Of a stretch of 6,331 nucleotides of DNA, positions 1 to 5,956 are shown piece by piece; position 1 is the first letter of the stretch; each line of letters opens with the position of its first letter. The stretch lies in assembly GCA_026397895.1 (NCBI GenBank), contig JAPLTZ010000213.1, positions 1-6,331 of the forward strand, given 5' to 3'. Origin of the DNA: Verrucomicrobiota bacterium. GTDB lineage: Bacteria > Verrucomicrobiota > Verrucomicrobiia > Limisphaerales > JAFMIX01. The position numbers were made by a program, and so were the translations under genes. Under the pieces are notes generated by a model. The model was given only the letters and a program-made list of their open reading frames with translations. It was not told the DNA's origin and did no database searches.

Positions 1-908
1 TAGTGGCGCAGATAATTCTTTGCCATGTCGAGGTGCGTGAAGCCACCGCGCAGGACGTGGTCGCGGCAGGCGGCGGGCGAAAAGCGCTGCGGGCTTTTCA
101 CTGCGGCGACGAGTTCGTTCGCGTTCGCGCTCAAGACGCCGGTGGCGGGCGTGACGATTTCCGGCAGCGAGCCGTAGGGCGTGCCGGCGACGAACGCGCC
201 GCTGACGAGCGCCTCGGTGAGCGCGATGCCGAACGGCTCCTCCCAGCGCACGGGAAAAATCAGGCAGCGCGCGCGCGCCAGCAGGTCGCGCTTCTCCGCG
301 CCGCCGAGCATGCCGTAGTAGCGCACGCCGCGGATGGCGGGCAGCAGCCGGTGCAGGTTCAGCGGCCAGCTCCGCGAGCCGAGCACGCGCAATTCCAGTC
401 CCGCCCGCCGCGCGACGGTGGCCGCGCCGGCGAGGTTTTTCACCGGCCAGCGCGCCTTGGCGAGGAACACGGCGTAGTCGGCGCGCGTTTCGGCGAAGGC
501 GTATTCGGCGGGGTCGAGTCCGTTGTGGACGAAGTGCCGCGAGCCGTGGTTCGCCGCGTGTTTGCGCGAGACGAAAATCGTGTTCACGTGGAATCGTTCG
601 CCGGGTTTGCCGTTGCCCTCGACGGTGACGACGAACGGCTTGTTCGACTCGGGCCGCGAGGTGTCCCAGAGATGCACGACGTCCGTGGAATCGGGAACAA
701 GCTTCTGCCACGCGCGCGGGTCGGCCTCGTCCGGCGCGACGGGCCGCAGCTCCGCGCCGGGGATGTGGCTCTGGGCGTTGGCGATGAGCGTGACGGTGTG
801 GCCGAGTTCGACGAGCGCCTTGCCGAGCCAGTAGATGACGCGCTCCGTGCCGCCGTAGAGCGTGGGCGGAATCGGAATTTTCCCCGGCTTGTAGAGCGTG
901 ATGTGCAT
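1..908 (-). CDS. GT4-family glycosyltransferase, C-terminus cut by window edge
   Basis: This reading frame is open from the ATG at 908 to the left edge (302 codons, no stop), so the gene is partial at its 3' end. The N-terminus has the GT4 donor-fold signature: PPTLYGGTER at residues 14-23, then a helix and GHTVTLIA at 36-43. The C-terminal half has the GT4 nucleotide-sugar motif E-x7-E (E224...E232 in WEEPFGIALTE), preceded by a predicted beta-strand CLIFPVRW. Family knowledge: retaining GT-B enzymes that transfer a sugar from a nucleotide-sugar donor, usually in the cytoplasm, during lipopolysaccharide, exopolysaccharide or glycolipid assembly. Donor and acceptor cannot be read from sequence. 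The start lies 2 nt after the stop of the GT39 gene with no Shine-Dalgarno sequence, which suggests translational coupling. The plus-strand frame over this region is a shadow rich in Arg, Ala and Glu. Sure of the family, not of the substrate. Confidence 0.9.
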   Translation of the reverse strand, partial: MHITLYKPGKIPIPPTLYGGTERVIYWLGKALVELGHTVTLIANAQSHIPGAELRPVAPDEADPRAWQKLVPDSTDVVHLWDTSRPESNKPFVVTVEGNGKPGERFHVNTIFVSRKHAANHGSRHFVHNGLDPAEYAFAETRADYAVFLAKARWPVKNLAGAATVARRAGLELRVLGSRSWPLNLHRLLPAIRGVRYYGMLGGAEKRDLLARARCLIFPVRWEEPFGIALTEALVSGAFVAGTPYGSLPEIVTPATGVLSANANELVAAVKSPQRFSPAACRDHVLRGGFTHLDMAKNYLRH

Positions 909-910
909 GG

Positions 911-2560
911 TCAGTCGCGCGTGGCGAGGATGAATTTTTCCCCGGCGTTGCGCAAGGCTTCGGGCAGGCGGCGCTCGCGCAGCGCGGGCAGCCATTCGCG
1001 GCGCGGCGGTGCGCCGGGAATCACGGCGGCCAACTGCAACCGGTAGCCATGCATGGCCAGCGGCAGCAAATCTTTTTCGCGCCCCAGCACGGCGGCGAAA
1101 TTTCCCGCCGTCCGCAAGTCCAGAAATTCCGTCCGCACCACAACGAATTTCCCGCCGGAGAAAAGCCGGATGCCGCTCGCCTTCGCCGGGCTGCCGATGA
1201 ACAGCACGGGCTTGGCGGAATTCAGCCGTGTCCGTGCCAGCGTGTCCGCCATCTGCTGCGTCGGGTCGGGCAGCGTGACCGGGCTGATGGCGAAGAACAG
1301 CAGCGGGAAAATCAGCAGCAGCGCCAGCCCCGCGCCTTCCGTCGCCGAAAACCATCCGCGCCGCAGCGCGCCCCAAGCCAGCGCCGCGCCCGCCGCGAGA
1401 AACAGCGCGCCGGCCAGAATCAGCGCGAGCGTCAGTCCCCATTGCAAATTGATGCCGATGGCCACCGCGAGCAGCACGGCCAGCGTCCCCAGCAGGAATT
1501 TCATGATTTGGCGCGGCGAGAAAATCAGCTTGGCGTCCGCCGCGCCTGCCAAAATGTCCGCGACCAGCACCGCCATCAACGGCGCGGCGGGCAGCAGGTA
1601 GCGCACGGAAACATTGCTGCCCAGCGCGAAGCCCACGACCAGCACCGCGCTCCATGTTCGTGCCGCCGCCGGCATGACGACCGTCGGAAGTCTTTTTCCG
1701 CGTAGCCAAGCTTCAATCGCCGGCAGACTCCACGGCAGAAAATTCACCGCGAGAATCAGTGCGAACACCGGCGCGCGCCACAGCGGCGACCACCAGCCGC
1801 CGTGCAGGTTGCCGGAAACTTGGTCGTCGAAGAACGTGTGCCACGCCGCCGCGCCGTAGCGATGGAAGATATATGCGAACCACGCGAGCACCAGCGCCGC
1901 CGCCAGCGCGAGGCTCGGCGCGTGCAGGAGTTTTTTCACCGCGCTGAACTTTCGCTCGCGCACCGCGACGAAAGCCCACGCGAACAAAACGATTCCCACG
2001 CCGAGCAGCCCTTTGCTCCACACCGCGCCCGCCGCGCCGCCGTAGGCCGTCCAGAACGCGCCGGTCGTGAATTCGCCGAACGCGATGAGTCGCAGGAAGC
2101 CGAACGCGCCGAGCGTCACGAAGAAAATCAGCAGCGCGTCTGGGATCGAGCGCGTGGCGGCGAAGACGAATTGGACGTGCGTGGCGAGGATGAGCGCCGC
2201 GAGCAGGGCGGTGGTGGCGTTGCCGGTGAGTTTGCGCGCGAGCCGCCACGTCAGGAAAATGGTGCCGCAGCTCGCGAGCAGGAACGGCAGGCGCGCCGCG
2301 AACACATTCACGCCGAAGGTCGCGAAGCTCGCGGCGGTGACCCAGTAGGCGAGCGGCGGTTTGTGGAAGCGCGGCAGCCAGTTCGTCGTGCCGTTCTCGG
2401 GCGTCTTGGGCACGAGCCAGTCGTGGTCGCGGAGCATCTGCATCGCGCCGTCGGTGTAGTGGCGCTCGTCGGGATACGGCAGCGCGAAGGTGGCGGCGAA
2501 CGGCAGCAGCGCAAGCGCGAAGACCGCAAGCAGATGCCAGAGTTTCAGGCGCGGATTCAT
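911..2560 (-). CDS. GT39/ArnT-like integral membrane glycosyltransferase
   Basis: A 549-residue polytopic membrane protein of the PMT/ArnT (GT39, GT-C fold) type. After a first hydrophobic helix (about 8-28) comes the extracytoplasmic loop with the acidic pair D31-E32 in PYPDERHYTDGAM, the position of the catalytic acid in this superfamily. HKPPLAYW (66-73) is the conserved KPP-YW motif. Other family features are R137-x3-D141, SKGLLG (182-187), RYLLP (320-324) and many hydrophobic helices up to about residue 445, followed by a soluble tail. Such enzymes use a polyprenyl-phosphate sugar to glycosylate lipid A, other lipids or proteins on the periplasmic side. The acceptor is unknown here. I chose the ATG at 2560: it overlaps the tadA stop as ATGA, begins just before the first helix, and has GGGGAA about 10 nt upstream. 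A longer in-frame extension to 2821 would lie over tadA and looks non-coding. Confidence 0.9.
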   Translation of the reverse strand: MNPRLKLWHLLAVFALALLPFAATFALPYPDERHYTDGAMQMLRDHDWLVPKTPENGTTNWLPRFHKPPLAYWVTAASFATFGVNVFAARLPFLLASCGTIFLTWRLARKLTGNATTALLAALILATHVQFVFAATRSIPDALLIFFVTLGAFGFLRLIAFGEFTTGAFWTAYGGAAGAVWSKGLLGVGIVLFAWAFVAVRERKFSAVKKLLHAPSLALAAALVLAWFAYIFHRYGAAAWHTFFDDQVSGNLHGGWWSPLWRAPVFALILAVNFLPWSLPAIEAWLRGKRLPTVVMPAAARTWSAVLVVGFALGSNVSVRYLLPAAPLMAVLVADILAGAADAKLIFSPRQIMKFLLGTLAVLLAVAIGINLQWGLTLALILAGALFLAAGAALAWGALRRGWFSATEGAGLALLLIFPLLFFAISPVTLPDPTQQMADTLARTRLNSAKPVLFIGSPAKASGIRLFSGGKFVVVRTEFLDLRTAGNFAAVLGREKDLLPLAMHGYRLQLAAVIPGAPPRREWLPALRERRLPEALRNAGEKFILATRD

Positions 2561-3060
2561 TCGGCCAATTCCCCGTTCGTTTTGCCCGCCTGCCGTTTTG
2601 CGGCAAAAAAACTTTTCAACAGCGCCGCGCATTCCTCGCCGCGCACGCCGGAGGTGATTTCGCAGCGGTGGTTCAGGCCGGGGAATTGCAGGAGGTTCAA
2701 CGCGCCGCCCGCCGCGCCACCTTTCGCGTCGCTCGCGCCGAAGACGACGCGGCCGAAGCGGACGTGGACGATGGCACCGGCGCACATGGGGCACGGCTCT
2801 TTGGTGACGTAAAGCGTGCAATCGTTCAGCCGCCAGTCGCCGACTGCGCCCTCGGCTTGCGTGATGGCGAGCATCTCGGCGTGGGCGGTGGCGTCCTTGA
2901 GCAGCTCCACCTGATTGAACGCCCGCGCGATGATGCGTCCCTCGCGCACGACGACCGCGCCGACGGGGACTTCCTCCGCCTCGTAGGCGCGTGCGGCTTG
3001 CCGCAACGCCTCGCCCATGAAATGCGCGTCGCTTTGCAGGTCAATGATCGGCTCGTCCAT
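2557..3060 (-). CDS. tadA: tRNA-specific adenosine deaminase TadA
   Basis: A 167-residue cytidine-deaminase-fold enzyme with the full zinc site: H60-A-E62 (zinc ligand and catalytic Glu) in DATAHAEMLAI, and P89-C90-P-M-C93 (the other two ligands) in TKEPCPMCAGAI. The N-terminal block FMGEALRQA...EEVPVGAVVV is the usual TadA opening, and the length is normal for the family. Known role: deaminates A34 to inosine in the anticodon of tRNA-Arg(ACG) so one tRNA reads several CGN codons; normally essential. The ATG at 3060 keeps the typical N-terminal helix; M15 (3018) is a less likely start. There is no Shine-Dalgarno sequence. A pyrimidine-rich stretch (sense strand) lies just upstream. Its stop overlaps the GT39 start by 4 nt, so it heads a three-gene tadA-GT39-GT4 block. 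Related purine or cytosine deaminases share the motifs, but the overall pattern favours TadA. Confidence 0.95.
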   Translation of the reverse strand: MDEPIIDLQSDAHFMGEALRQAARAYEAEEVPVGAVVVREGRIIARAFNQVELLKDATAHAEMLAITQAEGAVGDWRLNDCTLYVTKEPCPMCAGAIVHVRFGRVVFGASDAKGGAAGGALNLLQFPGLNHRCEITSGVRGEECAALLKSFFAAKRQAGKTNGELAE

Positions 3061-3073
3061 GTGGAAACAATGC

Positions 3074-3104
3074 AGAAGGCGGAAGGAAGAATGAAGAAAG
3101 AAAA
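3074..3104. repeat. Purine-rich low-complexity tract upstream of tadA
   Basis: On the plus strand 29 of 31 bases are A or G; only C3080 and T3092 interrupt. It is made of irregular GAAG/GGAAG/AAGAA units. On the strand transcribed with tadA it is a polypyrimidine tract ending 13 nt before the ATG. It lies in the 75-nt gap between the low-GC gene and tadA. It may be leader sequence, a relic of an intergenic repeat, or simple drift. No function can be assigned. Confidence 0.5.
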
Positions 3105-3135
3105 TCAGACGCGCGGCAGGAGCGGGCGTTGACCC

Positions 3136-3717
3136 TCATAGCTTGAGATTGTCGAATGGGTTGTTGAAAGAAGCTCCTGGCGTCGTAGTCTCGTTACCCA
3201 ATCGCAGCTTCGTGACAGGAATCATCATCTGTGCAGCAAATGAAGCAGATGTCTGGATATGTTTGCAGGATGCGACGAACTCCGATTTGGCAACGCGCCA
3301 CCTCTCCACCTCTTTTTTATCGAAGAGATAAACGACGAAGACGACCTCTTCACACGCTTTCGCGGATATCCAATCATTGTATATTTCTTCGTCCACACCA
3401 ACCGCCGGACAGTCGATGCCGTGAGATGATGGATTCCAGAAAATGTGTCCCTGACGCTCTTTTGAATGTTCAGCAGGAATATGAATCACCCTTGACTGGA
3501 CGGCGGCTAGCAGCGAGCCGGTTGGCATTTGTGAGTTTACCCATTCTGGCAATTCCACGCGGCGAGCTAAAGTGCGCCTATCCGATGAACTCTCGTAATA
3601 TCCAAACTTACGAGCGGTCTTGTAGTTCACTGGCACTTCAATTCCACCATGAAGCATTGATGGTTTCCAGCCACCGAGGGCCGTGTCATTCTTCGGGCGA
3701 GCATTGTTAAATTTCAT
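3136..3717 (-). CDS. Hypothetical protein, low-GC orphan
   Basis: A 193-residue protein I do not recognise. G+C is about 49% (267 of 540 bases counted over 3181-3720), against roughly 60-75% in neighbouring lines, so it was probably acquired by transfer. The sequence is protein-like: a hydrophilic N-terminus, a hydrophobic strand EEVVFVVYLF (about 128-137) followed by a charged segment DKKEVERWRVAKSEF, and a polar tail ending NPFDNLKL. There is no signal peptide, no membrane helix and no clear catalytic motif. Strand-then-Lys/Glu segments like this occur in some nuclease-fold proteins, but no complete PD-(D/E)xK site is visible, so I do not call it one. It starts 25 nt after the Nudix stop and ends 75 nt before tadA, in the same direction, so it may be co-transcribed. 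No Shine-Dalgarno sequence precedes the ATG. An overlapping plus-strand frame (3231-3710) is open but less protein-like. Confidence 0.7.
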   Translation of the reverse strand: MKFNNARPKNDTALGGWKPSMLHGGIEVPVNYKTARKFGYYESSSDRRTLARRVELPEWVNSQMPTGSLLAAVQSRVIHIPAEHSKERQGHIFWNPSSHGIDCPAVGVDEEIYNDWISAKACEEVVFVVYLFDKKEVERWRVAKSEFVASCKHIQTSASFAAQMMIPVTKLRLGNETTTPGASFNNPFDNLKL

Positions 3718-3742
3718 AGGAGACTCATTTACAATTGGGAAG

Positions 3743-4222
3743 TTATTTCAGAGTTAGATTTTCCTCCAACGGATGGCAATGGCAGTGCGCGGCGAAGAAG
3801 CCGCCGCGATATTGCCAGAACCACGGCCAGATGCGTTCGCGGTCGGTCTGTGGGATGTGCAGCGTGTCCAGCGCGGCGCGCGGGAAGAATTGAAAGCGGC
3901 CTTCGCTCATCGGCGGCGGGAGCTGCTTGAGCTTCGGTTTCAGCTCGAACAGGAACATCAGCCAGTGCGCCTGGCCCTGAAAGCCGTGTTCGCTCACGAG
4001 TCCGGCGAGGTGGAAGTCGGACGGCGCGAACGCAAGGCCGATCTCCTCGTGCGCCTCGCGCGCGGCGCAGAAGTAGGGCGATTCGCCCACGTCGGTCTTG
4101 AGCTTGCCGCCGCAGGGACTCCAGAAGCCGCGGTTCGGCTCCTGCGCGCGTTCGAGCAGGAGGATTTCGTCGCGCTCGTTGAAGCAGTAGAGCAGCGTGG
4201 CGACTTTGTAGGGAAGGGTCAT
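3743..4222 (-). CDS. Nudix hydrolase with widened Nudix box
   Basis: A 159-residue Nudix-fold protein. The N-terminal strand YKVATLLYCF is followed by LLLERAQEPNRGFWSPCGGKL, a typical approach to the Nudix box. The box spans G39-L63: E47, then seven residues, R55-E56, then E59-E60-x-G62-L63, so the metal-binding and catalytic REUxEExGU part is intact. The first part is unusual: Gly39 and Glu47 are separated by seven residues instead of five (KLKTDVG). Nudix enzymes cleave nucleoside diphosphates linked to another moiety, using Mg or Mn; the substrate here cannot be read. The C-terminus has an odd His/Cys cluster, HCHCH, before the last ten or so residues. The ATG at 4222 gives the natural N-terminus but has no Shine-Dalgarno sequence and lies 7 nt from the inverted repeat. 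It is the first gene of the leftward run and diverges from the gene at 4336. Confidence 0.92.
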   Translation of the reverse strand: MTLPYKVATLLYCFNERDEILLLERAQEPNRGFWSPCGGKLKTDVGESPYFCAAREAHEEIGLAFAPSDFHLAGLVSEHGFQGQAHWLMFLFELKPKLKQLPPPMSEGRFQFFPRAALDTLHIPQTDRERIWPWFWQYRGGFFAAHCHCHPLEENLTLK

Positions 4223-4249
4223 GAATTGAATCCGCGAATTACGCTAATT

Positions 4250-4279
4250 TTCACGAATTGATTCTGGCCGCATTTTAAT
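4250..4279 (+). promoter_or_regulatory. Candidate promoter for the gene at 4336
   Basis: TTCACG at 4250-4255 (4 of 6 to the sigma70-type -35) and TTTAAT at 4274-4279 (5 of 6 to -10) are 18 nt apart. Transcription would start near 4286, giving a leader of about 50 nt. It lies inside the inverted repeat. AT-rich sequence makes chance matches likely. Confidence 0.35.
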
Positions 4280-4288
4280 TCGCGTCAA
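4261..4288 (-). promoter_or_regulatory. Candidate promoter for the Nudix gene
   Basis: On the minus strand TTGACG (4288-4283, 5 of 6 to -35) and CAGAAT (4266-4261, 4 of 6 to -10) are 16 nt apart. Transcription would start near 4254, leaving a leader of about 31 nt. The -35 box sits in one arm of the inverted repeat and overlaps the region of the opposite candidate promoter, so the two directions may compete. Confidence 0.35.
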
Positions 4289-4335
4289 TTCGCGAAATTC
4301 GCGGATGCATCCCCGGCGTTCGCGGCTCGACAATT

Positions 4336-4980
4336 TTGCCCGTTCCGGCCACGCTCGCGGCGGTGTCGCCTGAAGAAACCGAATCCGATTACCCGCTCGA
4401 CCGGCTCTGGAAAGAGTATGGCGGCGCGTTCCACGATTTCGACGACCTCACGCTCGCGCGCTGGCTGGCGCAGACGCTCGCCCAACTCAAGGGGCGTGCG
4501 TGGCGGGCATCGCATCCGTTGCTGCGGGCATTCCAGCTCGCGGCGGAATCCGGCCACGAGCGGCAGGTGTGGCTGAAGCGGCTGGCGAGCACGCCCTCAC
4601 CCTACGTGGAAGCGGCGTGCTGTCGCGCGCCGGCGCTGCCGCTGGTGACGCGGGATGTGCGGGAGGCAGGGTTGATCTGTCTGCATTGCAGCGAAACGCT
4701 CGTGGCGTTCGACGACATTCCCGAGGCGCTGCAACCGGAACTCACCGCGTGGGCGGCGGCGTATGCGCCGATTCATCAGGTGGCGCACTGGGACGACCGC
4801 CAGCGCAAGGGCGCGCGGAATTACGATCAGGCGTGCGAATCCGCCGCGCAGGAGGCGGAGCGGCTGCTGGCGCACCTCGGCGGCCACCTCGCGCCGAAGC
4901 TGCTGGAGTTTTATCCCGCCGTCGTCTGGGAAGATCAGGATGAGTGTCTGGAAGTGAGGCCGGAAGATATTCCGCTGTGA
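4336..4980 (+). CDS. Conserved-looking hypothetical protein with possible zinc knuckle
   Basis: A 214-residue protein I cannot place in a named family. It is acidic and Trp-rich, with no signal peptide or membrane helix, so probably cytoplasmic. The N-terminal third (about 19-90) looks helical (RLWKEYGGAFHDFDDLTLARWL and a following amphipathic helix). A central segment carries C95-C96 and, 18 residues later, C115-L-H-C118 in LICLHCSE, a spacing compatible with a small zinc ribbon. The C-terminal part is helical (about 147-190) and ends in an acidic tail. The start is uncertain: TTG at 4336 is the first standard start codon after the in-frame stop at 4276, GTG at 4363 is an alternative, and neither has a Shine-Dalgarno sequence. 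The ATG at 4305 is out of frame. It diverges from the Nudix gene across the inverted repeat. The protein composition and the absence of a better frame support it as real. Confidence 0.75.
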   Translation: MPVPATLAAVSPEETESDYPLDRLWKEYGGAFHDFDDLTLARWLAQTLAQLKGRAWRASHPLLRAFQLAAESGHERQVWLKRLASTPSPYVEAACCRAPALPLVTRDVREAGLICLHCSETLVAFDDIPEALQPELTAWAAAYAPIHQVAHWDDRQRKGARNYDQACESAAQEAERLLAHLGGHLAPKLLEFYPAVVWEDQDECLEVRPEDIPL

Positions 4981-4997
4981 CTGCTGGTTTGCAGCAG
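4981..4997 (+). other. Small hairpin immediately after the stop codon
   Basis: CTGCTG, a 5-nt loop GTTTG, and CAGCAG form a perfect 6-bp stem starting at the base after the stop codon of the 214-residue gene. It is followed by A-rich, not T-rich, sequence, so it does not look like an intrinsic terminator. It might stabilise the transcript end or be chance. Confidence 0.35.
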
Positions 4998-5013
4998 AAA
5001 AACAAATCTTCGC

Positions 5014-5042
5014 TTGTTTCGGCGCAGGCTTCAGATTAAAAC
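5014..5042 (+). promoter_or_regulatory. Weak candidate promoter for traT
   Basis: TTGTTT (5014-5019) and TAAAAC (5037-5042) are 17 nt apart in the 100-nt spacer before traT. They match the sigma70-type -35 and -10 boxes at only 3 of 6 and 4 of 6. Transcription would start near 5049, giving a leader of about 32 nt. Nothing else in this spacer looks more promoter-like. Confidence 0.25.
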
Positions 5043-5080
5043 ATCGCCGTTCGAACCAAAGGAAACGGAAAAATCTCGAG

Positions 5081-5863
5081 ATGAAAAAACAAATTCAAAT
5101 TCTTAAAGCAAACGCGGGCGGGCGCAAACTCCTGTTGTCACTGTTGCCGGCCCTCGCCGCCGGGCTTTTGTTCACCGGCTGTGCGGCCACGCAGGTCGCG
5201 CTGGAACACAAGGACCTCGATGTGCAGACCAAGATGTCGGCCACGGTCTTCCTTGACGTGGAGAAGCGTTCGGAGTCCACGGTGATGCTCGACGTGAAGA
5301 ACACCTCGGACAAGGAATTGAACGTGGAGGAGATCATCCGTCAGCGGCTGACCGCCAAGGGCTATCGCATCGTGGCCACCCCGACCGAGGCGTTTTATAT
5401 CCTTCAAGTCAACGTGCTCCAGGTCGGCAAGGCCGATCCCTCGGCGCTGCGGGATTCGCTCTATGCCGGCTGGGGCGGCGCGGTCGGCGGCGCGGTGGCC
5501 GGCGCGGCCATCGGCGGGGCGACGCATGGCTACGGCGGCGCGGCCTACGGCGGCGCAATCGGCGGCCTCGTGGGCGGCGGCGCGGAACTGATCGCCGGCT
5601 CGCTGGTGAAGAACGTGACTTTCTCGATGATCACCGACATCCAGATCATGGAACGCACGGACGAAAAGGTGACCCAGACCGTGAACTCCAGCCTGCAACA
5701 GGGCACGGGCACGCAGGTGCAGCAGACCAGTTCCAGCGTGCGCGAACGCCACAAATACCAGACCCGCATCGCCTCCACCGCGAACAAGGTCAACCTGAAG
5801 TTTGAGGAAGCGCTGCCGGTGTTGCAGGAGCAGTTGGCGAAGTCCATCGCGGGCATTCTGTAA
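5081..5863 (+). CDS. traT: TraT-family outer-membrane lipoprotein
   Basis: A 260-residue lipoprotein that matches enterobacterial TraT along its length. Recognisable blocks are the early VQTKMSATVFLD and VMLDVKNTSDKEL, the middle MITDIQIMERT, and the end HKYQTRIASTANKVNLKFEEA...QLAKSIAGIL, nearly the same as F-plasmid TraT as I recall it. The signal peptide has a KKQIQILK...RK N-region, a hydrophobic core (17-31) and a lipobox FTG-C34. Ala follows the Cys, not Asp, which fits outer-membrane sorting. A Gly/Ala-rich hydrophobic stretch (129-173) matches TraT's membrane-inserted segment. On F-type plasmids TraT acts in surface exclusion and serum (complement) resistance; here no transfer gene is near, so its role is probably general surface protection (inference). 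It is slightly longer than plasmid TraT, mainly at the N-terminus. The start has ACGGAA 10 nt upstream, and a strong terminator follows, so it may be a single-gene unit. Confidence 0.95.
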   Translation: MKKQIQILKANAGGRKLLLSLLPALAAGLLFTGCAATQVALEHKDLDVQTKMSATVFLDVEKRSESTVMLDVKNTSDKELNVEEIIRQRLTAKGYRIVATPTEAFYILQVNVLQVGKADPSALRDSLYAGWGGAVGGAVAGAAIGGATHGYGGAAYGGAIGGLVGGGAELIAGSLVKNVTFSMITDIQIMERTDEKVTQTVNSSLQQGTGTQVQQTSSSVRERHKYQTRIASTANKVNLKFEEALPVLQEQLAKSIAGIL

Positions 5864-5880
5864 GCGACGTTTGCAATTTC

Positions 5881-5913
5881 AAGGCGAGGCCGGGCAACCG
5901 GCCTCGCCTTTTG
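5881..5913 (+). terminator. Intrinsic terminator after traT
   Basis: A perfect 13-bp GC-rich stem (5881-5893 with 5898-5910) closed by a GCAA loop, which is a GNRA tetraloop, and followed by a run of four T (5909-5912) that overlaps the stem end. It begins 17 nt after the traT stop. The T-run is short but the stem is very stable. It separates traT from the next gene. Confidence 0.9.
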
Positions 5914-5921
5914 TTCGGTGA

Positions 5922-5950
5922 TTGTCCCGCCGCGGCGCTCGCGGCATACT
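5922..5950 (+). promoter_or_regulatory. Candidate promoter giving a leaderless mRNA
   Basis: TTGTCC (5922-5927) and CATACT (5945-5950) are exactly 17 nt apart and each match the sigma70-type boxes at 4 of 6. Seven bases past the -10 box is 5957, the A of the downstream ATG. It lies directly after the traT terminator, where a new promoter is expected. Confidence 0.5.
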
Positions 5951-5956
5951 CGGCCC

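Larger units (their letters stand above)
4230..4306. repeat. Imperfect inverted repeat of phased CGCGAATT units
   Basis: The arms 4230-4259 and 4277-4306 are 30 nt each and match as reverse complements at 25 of 30 positions, with a 17-nt spacer. Each arm is itself three copies of a CGCGAATT-like unit about 10 nt apart, close to one helical turn (variants in the left arm: CGCTAATT and CACGAATT). It fills most of the spacer between two divergent genes and would form a long hairpin in RNA. It could be a regulator binding site, a dispersed intergenic repeat, or a nucleoid-protein site. The sequence alone does not decide. Confidence 0.75.

Noticed and set aside
3..1046. Long plus-strand open frame of 347 codons over the GT4 gene
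   Set aside because: Its product is dominated by Arg, Ala, Glu and Gly with no domain, and the minus strand encodes a clear GT4 enzyme. It is a high-GC shadow.
1802..2812. Plus-strand open frame of 336 codons opposite the GT39 and tadA genes
   Set aside because: Composition is almost entirely Arg, Glu, Ala and Gln with no family features; both genes beneath it are well supported.
2561..2821. N-terminal extension of the GT39 gene upstream of the ATG at 2560
   Set aside because: It would lie wholly within tadA in another frame, is Arg-rich and would put a non-membrane segment before the first helix.
3105..3130. Possible terminator after the low-GC gene (minus strand)
   Set aside because: The best stem has only four plus two pairs with a mismatch, and the following T-rich stretch is broken. 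Too weak to call.
3231..3710. Plus-strand frame of 159 codons opposite the low-GC gene
   Set aside because: The minus-strand product has a more natural composition and order, and the gene direction agrees with its neighbours. Not fully excluded, since neither has a known homologue.
5461..5580. GGCGGCGCGG-like repeats within traT
   Set aside because: They simply encode the Gly/Ala-rich membrane stretch typical of the family and are not an independent repeat element.
5138..5752. Minus-strand frame of 204 codons opposite traT
   Set aside because: The His/Arg/Ala-rich product is a shadow; traT is unmistakable on the plus strand.
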